A DNA stretch of 64,000 bases from positions 11,483,401 through 11,547,400 of the forward strand of contig NC_134310.1 in assembly GCF_949628215.1 (NCBI RefSeq), given 5' to 3'. Made by a program: the position numbers and the translations under genes. Of this stretch, positions 52,211 through 62,050 are shown one piece after another. Position 1 is the first letter of the stretch. The number at the start of each line of letters is the position of its first letter. Under the pieces are notes generated by a model, which did no database searches, was not told where the DNA came from, and saw nothing but the letters and a program-made list of their open reading frames with translations. The DNA is from Phalacrocorax aristotelis (lineage: Eukaryota > Chordata > Aves > Suliformes > Phalacrocoracidae).

Positions 52211-52784
52211 TGTGCTGGTTTTGGCTGGGATAGAGTTAATTTTCTTCACAGTAGCTGGTAAGGGTCTATATTTTGGATTTGTGCTGAAAGCAGGGATGTT
52301 TTAGTTATTGCTGAGCAGTGCTTACACAGAGTCAAGGCCTTTTTGTGCCCTCACACTGCCCCACCAGTGAGTAGGCTGGGGGTGCACAAGAAGTTGGGAG
52401 GGGACAGAGCTGGGACAGCTGACCACAACTGACCAAAGGGATATTCCATACCATATGACATCATGATGAACAAAAAAACTAGGGGGGAGGTTGGCAGGGG
52501 GGCCACTGCTTGGGGACTGGCTGGGCGTCAGTTGATTGGTGGTGAGCAATTTTTTTCATTTGCATCACTTGTCTTTCTTGGGGTTTATTTCTCTCTTTGT
52601 TATTTTCCTTTTCATTACAATCATTATTATTATTATTATTAATTTCAATTATTAAAATGTTTTTATCTCAACCCACGAGTTTTCTCATTTTTACCCTTCC
52701 AATTCTGTCACCCCATCCTGCTGAGGGGGGAGTGAGCGAGTGGCTGTGTGGTGCTTAGTTGCCGGTTGGGGTTAAACCACGACA
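52211..52784 (+). repeat. 3' LTR of ERVL 2
   Basis: TGTGCTGGTTTTGGCTGGG to GGTTAAACCACGACA, 574 bp, preceded by the purine tract AAGGGGCAGAGAA. Contains 'tattattattattatt' (about 52625-52641), a short TAT microsatellite. Confidence 0.88.
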
Positions 52785-52787
52785 GCC

Positions 52788-53391
52788 ATGCAGTATTACT
52801 GGCACAGCCTTTGGGCTTTGTGCTGTGCTGAAGACACAGACAACACTGTCCACTAAAATGAAAACCCAGAACAAAATTCCAACTTCAAAAGAACGTGTAC
52901 ATGGTGATGTAGTGATCCTAACTAGAAGACAATTATAAATCGAGGAGTTAGTGATCCACGCAACGATTAACCTAAGGAAGCCCAGGCCTGCATTATGCTG
53001 CACGCATCCCTTAGCCACAGGATACACTTCGCCAGCTCATTGTAACAGCGGAGCCCGCAGGCAGCTCCTATCTGGTATAAGCGATTACACCCCCTGCATT
53101 TTCTTGCCTTGATCGAAAAGTAAGGCAATGAGTTCTCATGTAAACATCCTTTCTGACTGACAGTAGAAATGAACAGAGTTGTTTTCTTGTAAGAAAACCC
53201 TATAAGAGCTCAAATGACCAAAATGGGGTAACCCTTTCTACAGACAGAGTTTGCGCAGTGTTCTGCACCCTCATCAGAGGGTGCCCAACTCAATGCTGCC
53301 CAACTCGGGGTTCCCAGCATCTGAAGGGACGTAACATTATATTATCCTCTCCTTCTTTGCAGTGTTAGCTCTAATAAATAACATTTTGAAT
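52788..53391 (+). repeat. LTR-like sequence, related to 24905-25050
   Basis: The first 100 bases match 24912-25010. Further right are a TATA-like 'aaaccctataagagctc' (about 53194-53210) and 'taataaataac' (about 53373), suggesting an LTR in plus orientation. The right end abuts a CR1 tail. Ends and target duplication not resolved. Confidence 0.5.
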
Positions 53392-54511
53392 CACAGAATG
53401 GTAGGGGTTGGAAGGGACCTCTGGAGATCATCTCGTCCAACTTCTCTGCTTGAGCTGGGGACACAGGACTGCGCCCAGGCAGGTTTTGAATATATCCAGA
53501 AAAGGAGACTCCACAACCTCTCTGGGCAGCCTGTTCCACTGCTCTGTCACCCTCACAGGAAAGTTTTTCCTCATGTTCAGGTGGAACTTCCTGTGTTCCA
53601 ACTCGTGCCCACTACCCCTTGTCCTATCGTTGGGCACCACTGAAAAGAGTCTGGCCCCATCCTCTTGACACTCACCCTTCAGATATTTATAGGTATTGAT
53701 GAGATCCCCCCCCCCCCCCAGTCTTCTCTTGTCCAGGCTGAACAAACCCAGGTCTCTCAGCCTTTCCTCATAAAGGAGATGCTCCAGCCCCCTGATCATC
53801 TCAGTAGCTCTCCGCTGGACTCGCTCAAGCAGTTCCCTGTCTTTCCTGAACTGGGGAGCCCAGAACTGGACACAGTACTCCAAATGTGGCCTCACTAGGG
53901 CAGAATAGAGGGGGAGGATAACCTCCCTCTACCTTCTGGCCACATTCCTTTTAATGCAGCCCAGGATACCATTGGCCTTCTTGGCCACAAGGGCACATTG
54001 CTGGCTTGGGGTCAACTTGCTGTCCACCAACACTCTCAGGTCCTTCTCAACAGAGCCGCTTTCCAGTAGTTCAGCCCCCAACCTGTACTGGTGCATGGGG
54101 TTGTTCCTCCCCAGGTGCAGGACCTTACCCTTGCGCTTGTTGAATTTCATCAGGTTCCCCTAGGCCCAGCTCTCCAGCCTGTCCAGGTCTCGTTGGATGG
54201 CAGCACAGCCTTCTGGTGTATCAGCCACTCCTCCCAGTTTTGTATCATCAGCAAACTTGCTGAGGTTACACTCTGTCCCTTCATCCAGGTCACTGATGAA
54301 TATATTGAACAGGACTGGACCCAGCACAGACCCCTGGGGAACACCACTAGTTACGGGCCTCTAACCAGACTCTGCCCTGTTGATCACAACCCTATGAGCT
54401 CTGCTGTTCAGCCAGTTCTCAATCCACCTCACTGTCCTCTCATCTAACCCACACTTCCTAAGCTTACCTATGAGGATGTTATGGGAGACAGTGTCAAAAG
54501 CCTTGGTGAAA
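53392..54511 (-). repeat. CR1 LINE 3' portion
   Basis: Minus-strand ORF2 C-terminus (53895-53428, [40 protein letters not shown]) and RT thumb (54150-53929). It stops in the RT palm at about 54511, where unrelated pyrimidine-rich DNA begins. A C14 run lies at 53707-53720 where the sister copy has 6 C. The part from 53832 to 54486 is nearly identical to the CR1 at 39659-40313. Confidence 0.85.
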
Positions 54512-54559
54512 TGCTACGTTACAAGGTCTAAGTGCCTTTCTTACCATGATCGTCATGAA

Positions 54560-54905
54560 CCAGCACCTCCTGGTGCAAAACACCCTCCTCCCTCTCTACT
54601 CCAAATCCCTCTCCCCCACCCGTCCCTCTTTCTACCTCCCCACATTCCCTCCCCCTTACCCCCAACCCCATTCTCCTTTCCCCCCTCCCCCTACTTTCCC
54701 CTCTTCCCCTTCCCTTCAACCCCACACCACTGTGCCTCCTTCTTACTCCCTCTGTATACCTCCCTCTCACTTCCTGTCCCCCTCCTAACTCCCCCTCCTT
54801 ATTTTCCCCATCTTCCTCTCCCTCTTACACCTCCTCCCTTCTCACCTCCTCCTTCCCCCTACCACCCCCCCATCCAATCCATTTTTCCCCCTCCCATGAT
54901 AGTTG
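54560..54905 (+). repeat. Polypyrimidine (C/T) tract
   Basis: About 330 bases in which the plus strand is overwhelmingly C and T (ctccccct, ccttccctt, ccccctcc units), with only scattered A and very few G. Long homopurine-homopyrimidine tracts can form triplex DNA. The open frames seen here are by-products of composition. Confidence 0.8.
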
Positions 54906-54909
54906 TTTT

Positions 54910-56200
54910 ACAATTTCTTCTCTAGACTAATGTCTTTTTGCAAAAGACAAAAAGTTGAAGGGAAAGCAAATAAAATTATGCTAGTCAAAATTTTTGCCTT
55001 TTCATCATTCTTTATAAGGTTCTGCCTCCCTGCTTCCCAACTATGTGGCTCTTACTTCTCCGGACATGTCTGTCAGTAATCAGGCATGCTGCTGCTATCT
55101 TAAACCTCTTATGGGAAAGCTCCTGCAGCAGTCAGGAGCTGTGCAAGGTTTGGAGCTCCCCCTCCCCATTCTGAAATATACATCCCTATCCTTTGGAGCC
55201 TAACGCTAGTAAGAGGCAGAATGAAAAAAATGCACAAAAAAGTATGGGAACACCTCACTAAAATGTCTTAGTTCACCTATGATAAATCAGTATGCTACTG
55301 TGGCCACAAGGTCGCCCTCTCTTCACCTCTCAGCACTTCGCAGCCTAAGCAGAAACACCGACTAGGTAAAACCCACACGTGTGCAATATGGCACCTGTTG
55401 CAGGCAGGCTGGCATTTACCTTTCTCAGCTGATTAAGACGTTACCCCAGTACCCTCTGCATTGCAGGAGTCAGGCAGCCAGGACAGAGCAGGAAGCATCA
55501 GGGCATGTGTCAGATTCATCACTGCTCGCTATACCTACCCGAATTAGAGAGGGTTTTGCAAGCCACACTGGAAAGGAGACAGAATGGGAAGTACCATGAA
55601 CCACCTCGCTGAACTTGTCCCCCTCCTCAAGGCTGCTGTCGAGTTGCTGCCATTCCTCGCTCTCTGGCGTCCTTACAACGAGGGGGGAGATCTTCGTGCA
55701 CCCGCAAATGCGCAACCCCACCGCTCCAGCAATGTGTTCTATAACAGAGGCGAGCCGGGGGGACTCTTCTCCCTGCCTCCCACGGCACGCGGGCAATTGT
55801 CAGAGGCCGAAATGGTGGAGAAGGCTGTGTCTCTGGTGAATGCCTAGAGACAACAGTCTCTCCTAGTTTGGAGGAAGAAGGGGAGAGACCCATCCAGTAC
55901 ATGTAAGCTACGCTCAACACCACAGCTTTCCCTGCGTTGGGTAGTGCCGATCCTCCTTTCCATTGGTTGTGTATTTCCTCTTCCTTCCTGTGTGCAGTAG
56001 CAGCGGCTATTGGACAGAGAAGGAATGGAGAAAAAAAAGAGAGAAAGAATTAAAAAAAACCCAAAACAGGTGGAGAAAGACAGACACTGGGAGTCTTTGA
56101 GCTTAGACCGGGAAAGAGCTGAGGGGTGCAAGAAGGAGACAGTGTTCTTACAGTAACAACAAAATAGGGAACAGAGGCGGGGATTTAGGAAGAGGGGTGT
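54910..56200. other. Unique DNA upstream of KCMF1
   Basis: No repeat family recognised. 55450-55850 is moderately GC-rich with open frames on both strands but no recognisable protein. It might hold promoter-proximal regulatory DNA or a divergent non-coding transcript. No exon was supported. Confidence 0.4.
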
Positions 56201-56280
56201 AGATTAAATCGGCGGAAAAGGAAGAGAGGCTTAAGAATCACTGTATCGCGACGCCTAGGAAGTCGCTGCTGGTAGATCCG

Positions 56281-56312
56281 CCCGCCCGCCCCCCCCCCCC
56301 CCCCCCCCCCCT
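56281..56312 (+). repeat. Poly-C run in the KCMF1 promoter
   Basis: 'cgcccgccc' followed by a run of about 24-26 C, then 'ctcgagggagggagggag'. The minus strand is a long G-run and the plus strand then has (GGGA)n, so quadruplex or i-motif structure is likely. The exact length is prone to sequencing error. Confidence 0.8.
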
Positions 56313-56554
56313 CGAGGGAGGGAGGGAGAGAAAGAGCGAGCTAGGCAGGCAGGCCGGCCGGCCAGCCAGCCAGCCGGGACTGTTGGAATAGTTACCTCTT
56401 TGCTTTACCTTCCCATTTCTTTCCCCTATTCGTTGTTTATTTGTTTCGCGCTTTGGGGTCAGTGCGTAAGGTGGGAGGGACCTAGGCTAAGGCGACGCCC
56501 GAGCAGCCCAGCGGGAGCCTAGGGACAGGCCTGGGCTGCAGCCTCAAAATTAGG

Positions 56555-56570
56555 ATGTCCCGACATGAAG
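56555..56570 (+). CDS. KCMF1: KCMF1 exon 1, coding part
   Basis: ATG TCC CGA CAT GAA G, immediately followed by the splice donor GTGAGAG at 56571. It encodes MSRHE plus the first base of a Gly codon, matching the conserved start MSRHEG of KCMF1, an E3 ubiquitin ligase with an N-terminal ZZ-type zinc finger and C2H2 fingers. The known first intron interrupts the gene right here in phase 1. It lies in a CpG island, and an in-frame continuation is not possible without splicing (exon 2 is not in this window). KCMF1 works in N-degron/UBR4-linked protein turnover. The short match rests on 16 bases plus donor, CpG context and phase, so a W or Z copy cannot be told apart here. Confidence 0.8.
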
Positions 56571-58541
56571 GTGAGAGACCCAAGGCCGTGGGGGGGGGTG
56601 GGTGGGGGGGGGGGGGTGGGGAGGTGGCGGGGAAGAGATGCCCTTGAGCCATGTACGGCGTTAGGGCCTCGCATGCCGCCATGTGAGGTGGGTCAACATG
56701 GCGGCGGCGCCGTCTCTGAGAGCGGGGCCTGGGGAGTCTGTCGCGGAAAGTGGCCGTGGTGGGAGGAAGAAGGTGGCGGCCAGGCCTCGCTTTGTAGTGT
56801 CGCGGGAGGGGAGGTGGTGGCGGCGGCGGCCGTGACCATTACGGGTAGGCCTCGAGTCCCTTTTGTTGCCACTAAGCACGCACACCAGGCCCGTGTTCGC
56901 TGAGGTTGAAGGGCCTGTTGCAGCTTGAAGTAGATCTAGTCTCTATCATCCCTTACTAGCCTGCGACTCGGGCCTTGCCTTGCCCTGGACAAGGAGTGTG
57001 TCCGAGGCAGATAATAGAGGGGAGGAGACAGGAGAGCTGTTTATTTTCATTCTTACTTCACTGTTTAAAGGATGGGCCTGGAGGAATCTCTTTTTGGGGA
57101 AAGGAGGAAGGTGTAAAGGGGATGAGAGGTGTGCATCAGGGTGGCTTGCTGATGTGTCCTGGGAGTTGTGAATGGCATGATGTGAAAGGGAGAAGGGGTG
57201 CAGAAGGGGAGGCAGGCTTGGTATGATATGCTCCCTGTGAGGGGAAGTACCCCCAGGTTTCTTAGAGTAGGGAGGAGGAGAAGGGACTGTGGGGCATGAG
57301 GCACAGGGAGAATAGTGCTTGAAGGGTGGCCTGGCATCTAGGGGAAGTGGATTGGGGTGTGGTCTGGTTTGGTATAATGAAGGTGGTGGGGTTGCATGGC
57401 AGGTGTAGAAAGAACTCATACATGTCATTGGCTGTGGTATTGGGATTGGAAGAAAGAGTTTATGCAGTCTTTGTGGCCTTGTTCAGGTATAGTTTGTATT
57501 CTGGTAGCTTTGGCAGGTTGGGAAGTAATACATTCTTTTCCTCTTTTAAAATACAAAACTAAAAACATGCTGATGTAGTAGCAGTTTTTTTAGAGATGTC
57601 ATCGTATAGTTATTTTGCATGTTTGTCCTTGTTCTTCTGTGTGTGTTTTTGTGTGGTGTTTTTTCTGTGGGTAAGTGAAGTGGATAGTTAAGGATTAATA
57701 AAAATGAGAAGAATGGAGAGAAAAAAGAAGGGAATTCATGTAGAGAGAAGTGGTGTGTGATATTTGTAAAGAAACTTGCTTGGTTTTATACCTCCTCTTA
57801 CTGGTAGTTGCACTAGTATAAAATATTCTGCAGGAGTTCTGCTTTGTATCTTGAAAGGATAATATTTTGCTCTGTTAGGAACTAAATTTAGCACCTGTCT
57901 CCATACATAGTTTTGATTCTTCTAGAACTGTGAGAATAATCTTTTTTAAAAGGAATGGAGATATCTTTATTTAATCTTAATGTTTTGAAAGCAATGTGCT
58001 AGAATACTTCTATATTTGTGAGTTAATAATACTGACTTCTAGATGGAGGGCTGGTAGTTTGTTGCTGAACTAGAGTATGATGGCTATTCAGTGTATAGCT
58101 ACAGCATTTTGTTAGTATGTGTGCTTGCCTATCCAAGACCAGTCTTGCCAGAATCTAATGCTTTTTTTTCTAGTAAAGGTACCAAATCCTCTTGGTTCTT
58201 TTCTGATTAAGAAAGGTTTGTGTTTGTTTGGGTTTTTTTTTGGTGGTGTGTGGCTTTTTTGGTGTGTTTGGATTTTTTTGTTGTGGTGTGGTGTTTTTTT
58301 GTGTGTGTGTTTGGTGTTTGTTAAAAGAGGGTGGTGGGGTTGTTGGATTATCTGCATCCTGTGCAGATGATGAGGCAAATGCTAAGAACAGTGAGTAAAA
58401 TAAGGCTTAATAAAAACCTTTTGTTTGTGGCTTTGTTGGAGAAAGTACTCTAAACTTCTGCTGTGATACATATACGTAGTATGCAATTTAAAGCACAGTA
58501 GTAGGATATGGACTTGTTCGATTGCACTGGTTAAAGCTACA
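56571..58541 (+). other. KCMF1: KCMF1 intron 1, first part
   Basis: Begins with GTGAGAG. A G-rich block (56590-56632, runs of 9, 3 and 13 G) follows within 20 bases of the donor. Further on is T/G-rich simple sequence at 58215-58325 (gtttgtttgg, ggtgtgttt units). No exon with KCMF1 zinc-finger codons was seen to the window end. Confidence 0.65.
58215..58325 (+). repeat. GT/T-rich low-complexity stretch
   Basis: Irregular runs of T8 to T9 and GTGTG units. The apparent open frames on both strands follow from composition. Confidence 0.7.
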
Positions 58542-59031
58542 TGGTTTTAGCTGGGATAGAGTTAACTTTCTTCACTCTAGCTGGCATAGTGCTGTGCTTT
58601 GGACTTAGTATGAAAACAAGGTTGATAACACACAGATGTTTTCATTGTTGCTGGGTAGTGCTTGTACGAGTCAAGGACTTTTCTAGCTTCCCATGCTCTG
58701 CCAGGTGCACAAGAAGCCAGGAGGGGAGGGGGCACAGCTAAGAGAGTGGATTCAAAGTGGCCAAAGGGACATTCCATATCATGTGACATCATGCCCAGTA
58801 TGTTAACTGGGAGGAGCTGGCTGGGGGAGGGAAGCAGCAATCACTTTTCCCTTTTATTATCATTATTATTACTATAACAATCATCTCTTATCTCAACCCA
58901 CAAGTTTTTTTGTTTTGTTTTTTTTTTTTTCTTTTGCTCTTCCGATTCTCTCTCTCCCATCCCACAGGGGTGGAGTGAGCAAGCGAGCGGCTGCGTGGTG
59001 TTTAGTTGCTGACTGAGGCTGAACCACAACA
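58542..59031 (+). repeat. 5' LTR of ERVL 3
   Basis: From TGGTTTTAGCTGGGATAG to GCTGAACCACAACA, aligned with 52211-52784. Contains TTATTATCATTATTATTA near 58851-58868. Confidence 0.8.
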
Positions 59032-59039
59032 GTCCTTTT

Positions 59040-59057
59040 AGGTGTCCAACGTGGGGC
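59040..59057 (+). promoter_or_regulatory. Primer binding site of ERVL 3 (degenerate)
   Basis: AGGTGTCCAACGTGGGGC, about 2 changes from the site of ERVL 1 (TGGTGCCCAACGTGGGGC). It is 8 bases after the LTR, as in ERVL 1. Confidence 0.7.
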
Positions 59058-59138
59058 ACGAAAGGTTTGAGATAATAACAGTTGCTGGTCACAGCATTGA
59101 TTCACCTGTTCTCAATATTAATTTGTCCAATCTACACC

Positions 59139-59576
59139 ATGCTGATTTTGAAGTACATGTTAAAAATTGCTGTTGGTTTTTGTAGCCTGCTGTGCTCTGC
59201 AGTGATTATAGATGTTTTGCCTAGGAGATTTGTTATTAAAACACTGGCCTTGACCGTTATCAGTTACTTAGGTCTTGCATGGAAGCTGTTACTATACTTC
59301 AGCTACCACCTCATGGAGGCAATTAGCAATTATACCTCCTCCTCTGAGAAGTTTTTTATGGAGGAAATACAGAATGGCACCTTAGCTACCATCTTACATA
59401 ATGTCTCCTCCTTCATTACTACAACTTTTCAGTATCTTGAACATCCTTGGGTAGTTAAGATACATCTATTGGTATTTCTTTGGCAGACTGTTTTGGTTTT
59501 GTCTAAGGTTAATAAGCAATTTCACAATATCATCCAGAGATTATATGATGTGTTGTTCAGTGTTACAATGTTTTAA
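59139..59576 (+). pseudogene. gag: ERVL 3 gag N-terminus, hydrophobic
   Basis: An open frame (59082-59576) whose ATG at 59139 aligns with that of ERVL 1. It holds three hydrophobic segments: LKIAVGFCSLLCSAVIIDVL, VISYLGLAWKLLLYF and VKIHLLVFLWQTVLVL. The motif SNYTSSSEKFFMEEIQN contains a possible N-glycosylation site. The frame runs through the region where ERVL 1 is frameshifted, so it shows the intact layout, then stops before the typical Gag capsid region. It may be the N-terminal part of Gag or a separate small membrane protein. Confidence 0.65.
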
Positions 59577-59585
59577 TAAAGGAGA

Positions 59586-59784
59586 ATTATCAAAGCAGGT
59601 TGTTTTTTTTTTTTTAAAATGCATTCCTGATTGATAGAGGTTATATTTTGAGGTTTTTCTAGTGGATGTTAGGTTTTGATTGTAGTACAGGGGATAATGT
59701 TTTTCTATTCATCGGCAGAAATCAAAGCATGGTTTTGTTAAGAATTGGAAACAGGTACATCAATGTTCTTTGAAGTTGCATGTT
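59586..59784. other. T-rich intronic DNA
   Basis: No feature recognised between the ERVL relic and the CR1 copy. Confidence 0.4.
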
Positions 59785-60905
59785 TTAAAGCCTGTTTCTG
59801 GCTGCTCCCTTCCCTCGAACTGGCAAAATGGAAGAGAAGATCACTTGGGCGCCAATGTTTTTCACTTGCTCCCCTGGGGCTCAAAAGAATTCCTTGATTT
59901 TACCCAGGTTGCGGCTCTCAGTGTTGTTCATGCCTACATGAAATAGTAATAGCGTATAGTAGTCTGTTTTCCTGATGAGTTGTGGCACCCTCTCAGCAAT
60001 GTCTCAGACCTTGGCTCCTGGGAGGCAGCATACCTCTCGTGACTCCCTGTCAGGTCGGCAGATGGGTGCCTCAGTACCCTTCAACAGAGAGTCACCCACC
60101 ACGAGCACTCATCGTTTCTTTTTACGATGTCCACTGTGTGTTGCTGGTACAGTTTTCCCTTGTGGGGGACTTTGCAGACCTTGCTCATGGGTGTCCTCAG
60201 TCATTAAGGCTTCATATCTGTTTCTGATTGTGATGGTAGAGGGTGCAGGCTGATGTGGAATCCTGCTCCTGTGAGTCACCAGGGTCCACGGTGCCTCATT
60301 CTCGGTGGTGTCTGCCACAGGAACATGATTCTGAAGCCACCTGTCTATCTCTGCCTCAGCTCCTCTAATACTATGCAGCCTCTTAACCGTTTCCTTCAGT
60401 TTGGCCCCCTGATGTAACAGGTCGTCAACCTGTGCACACCTTGTGCAGGTACTTACCTTTTCATCAGGAGAGGGGTTTGGGCATTTGCCGCAACCCACTG
60501 CCTGTACTGGTGTGTCCTTTCTTACCAGATCCGTCTGGGTGGATGAGTCTGACATCTTGTCTTTTGCTGAACGAACAGTGTTTTTAGCTCTGAGGCAAGT
60601 GCCCACCATTTTGCCAGAGACCAAAGTACTTGCCTGAACTGTAGACCTACAAGCAGGCTGCGGAGTCCCTCCTGCTCGAACTGCCGCGCAAACCGCTGCG
60701 CTGCACTCCCTACGGGCCATTTAAATCTCCCGCCGTTGCTTCTGGCAACGCCCCATGCCGCATCAGCTGCCCGTCAGCCTCACTCGCGAGAGCTGCCGGC
60801 TCCTGACGGGTTCCTCTGCTCACCCTTGGGCCTCTTGGGTTTGACGAACTGCTTTGCCTGCCCTGATCTAGCGCTGAGCCACAGGACTTGCCCTTGCTGC
60901 CTGAA
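59785..60905 (-). repeat. CR1 5' UTR and ORF1 only (3'-lacking copy)
   Basis: Minus-strand copy of 19800-20990: 5' UTR (60905-60720), then ORF1 (60720-60109 frame: CGKCPNPSPDEKVSTCTRC, LHSIRGAEAEIDRWL), shifting near 60108 into the esterase part. It lacks all of ORF2 and the CR1 tail. Protein-level identity to the copy at 20111 is very high. Ordinary CR1 copies keep the 3' end, so a 5'-only copy is unusual. Confidence 0.85.
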
Positions 60906-61064
60906 TATCAAGCTCCTGTATGTAATTTCCTAGACTAGAGAACTATCTTGATGTGGTAAAACAGTAGGGTGATAAGAGTTGTACATTTCTGTGATGTGCA
61001 TTCTTGAAAGGAAACTTGAAAATACAGCACATGGATGAGATCATCTTATGTGCAGCATCAAATC

Positions 61065-62050
61065 ATAGAATGGTTTGGGTTGGAAGGGACCTTTTAAAGA
61101 TCGTCTAGTCCAACCCCACTGCCATGGGCAGGGACATCTTCCACTAGATCAGGTTGTCCAGAGCCCCCTCTATCCTGACCTTGAACACCCCCAATGATGG
61201 GGCATCCACTTTGTCTCTGGGAAACTTCTTCCAGTGTCTCACCACCCTCATTTAAAAAAAAAAAAAAATAATCTTATGTCCAATCTAAATCTACCCTCTT
61301 TCAGTTTGTAACCATTGCCCCTTGTCCTGTTGCTACAGGTCTTGGTAAAAAGTGTTTCTCCATCTTTCTTATAAGCCCATTTTAAGTATTGAAAAGCCCC
61401 AATAAGGTATACCCCAACTCTCTCAGTCTTTTTTCAGAGGAGAGGTGTTCCAGCCCTCTGATCATTTTCATGGCCCTCCTATGGACCTGCTCCAACAGGT
61501 CCATTTCTTTTTTTTTTTTTTTTTGTTGGGGACCCCAGAGCTGGACACAGTACTCCAGGTGAGATCTCATGAGAACAGAGTAGAGGGGCAGAATCACTTC
61601 CCTTGACCTACTGGCCACGCTTCTTTTGATGCGGCCCAGGATATGGTTGGCTTTCTGGGCTGCAAGTGCATGCTGCTGGCTCATGTCCAATTTCTCATCC
61701 ACCAGTATATCCCCAAGTCCTTCTCTGCAGGGCTGCTCTCAACCCCTTCATCCCCCAGTCTGTATTAATGCTGGGGATTGCTCTGACCCAGGTGCAGGAC
61801 CTTGCACTTGGCCATGTTGAACTTCATGAAGTTCACATGGGTCCACTCCTCAAGCCTCTCAAGGTCCCTCTGGATGGCATCCCCTTTCCTCTAGTGAATC
61901 AACTGCACCACTTGGCTTGTTGTTGTCTGCAAACTTGCTGAGGGTGCATGCCATCCTACTGTTTGTCATTGATGAAGATACTAAATGGTATTAGTTCCAT
62001 TATGGACCCTTGAGGAACACCACTCTTGTTACTTGTCAATGGCTCAATGT
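61065..62050 (-). repeat. CR1 LINE 3' fragment
   Basis: Begins with the tail complement 'aatcatagaatggtttgggt' and encodes RT C-terminal words on the minus strand (61702-61382, [40 protein letters not shown]). A T19-like run at 61509-61524 and an A-run at 61256-61268 interrupt it. 5'-truncated. Confidence 0.85.

Larger units (their letters stand above)
47995..52784 (+). mobile_element. ERVL 2, plus strand, 5'-truncated
   Basis: From mid-gag (about 47995) through protease, RT, RNase H and integrase to a 3' LTR (52211-52784). There is no 5' LTR; the left end abuts the Maverick gene start. The coding part is parallel to ERVL 1 with high similarity but different breaks. No env, as in other ERVLs. 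Confidence 0.9.
56200..56900 (+). promoter_or_regulatory. KCMF1: CpG island / KCMF1 promoter region
   Basis: High GC and frequent CpG compared with its surroundings (for example 'aatcggcgg', 'tcgcgacgcc', 'gcgacgcccgag', 'ggcggcggcgccg', 'tcgcggaaag'). It surrounds the KCMF1 start codon, as expected for a broadly expressed gene. No TATA box stands out; the transcription start cannot be fixed. Several ATGGCGGC/CCATGT-type words near 56680-56700 resemble YY1 sites (core CCAT/ATGG) in the 5' intron. Confidence 0.75.
58542..59585 (+). mobile_element. ERVL 3, 5' end only, in KCMF1 intron
   Basis: A 5' LTR (58542-59031; a few bases at its start have decayed), a primer site and the hydrophobic start of gag, ending near 59585 in T-rich DNA. 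The rest of the provirus is missing, either by 3' deletion or incomplete assembly of the insertion. It lies in sense with KCMF1. Confidence 0.8.

Noticed and set aside
54546-54925. Long Pro/Ser/Leu-rich open frames on both strands
   Set aside because: They arise from the pyrimidine-rich composition; no start context, domain or splice evidence.
55381-55847. Overlapping open frames upstream of KCMF1 as a new gene
   Set aside because: No recognisable domain, several equal frames on both strands, no splice-bounded pattern; left as unique DNA.
56482-56903. Open frames in the CpG island (both strands)
   Set aside because: GC-rich by-products; the real coding signal is the short KCMF1 exon with its splice donor.
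58112-58378. His/Lys-rich or Phe/Gly-rich frames in the GT-rich stretch
   Set aside because: Low-complexity artefact inside the KCMF1 intron.
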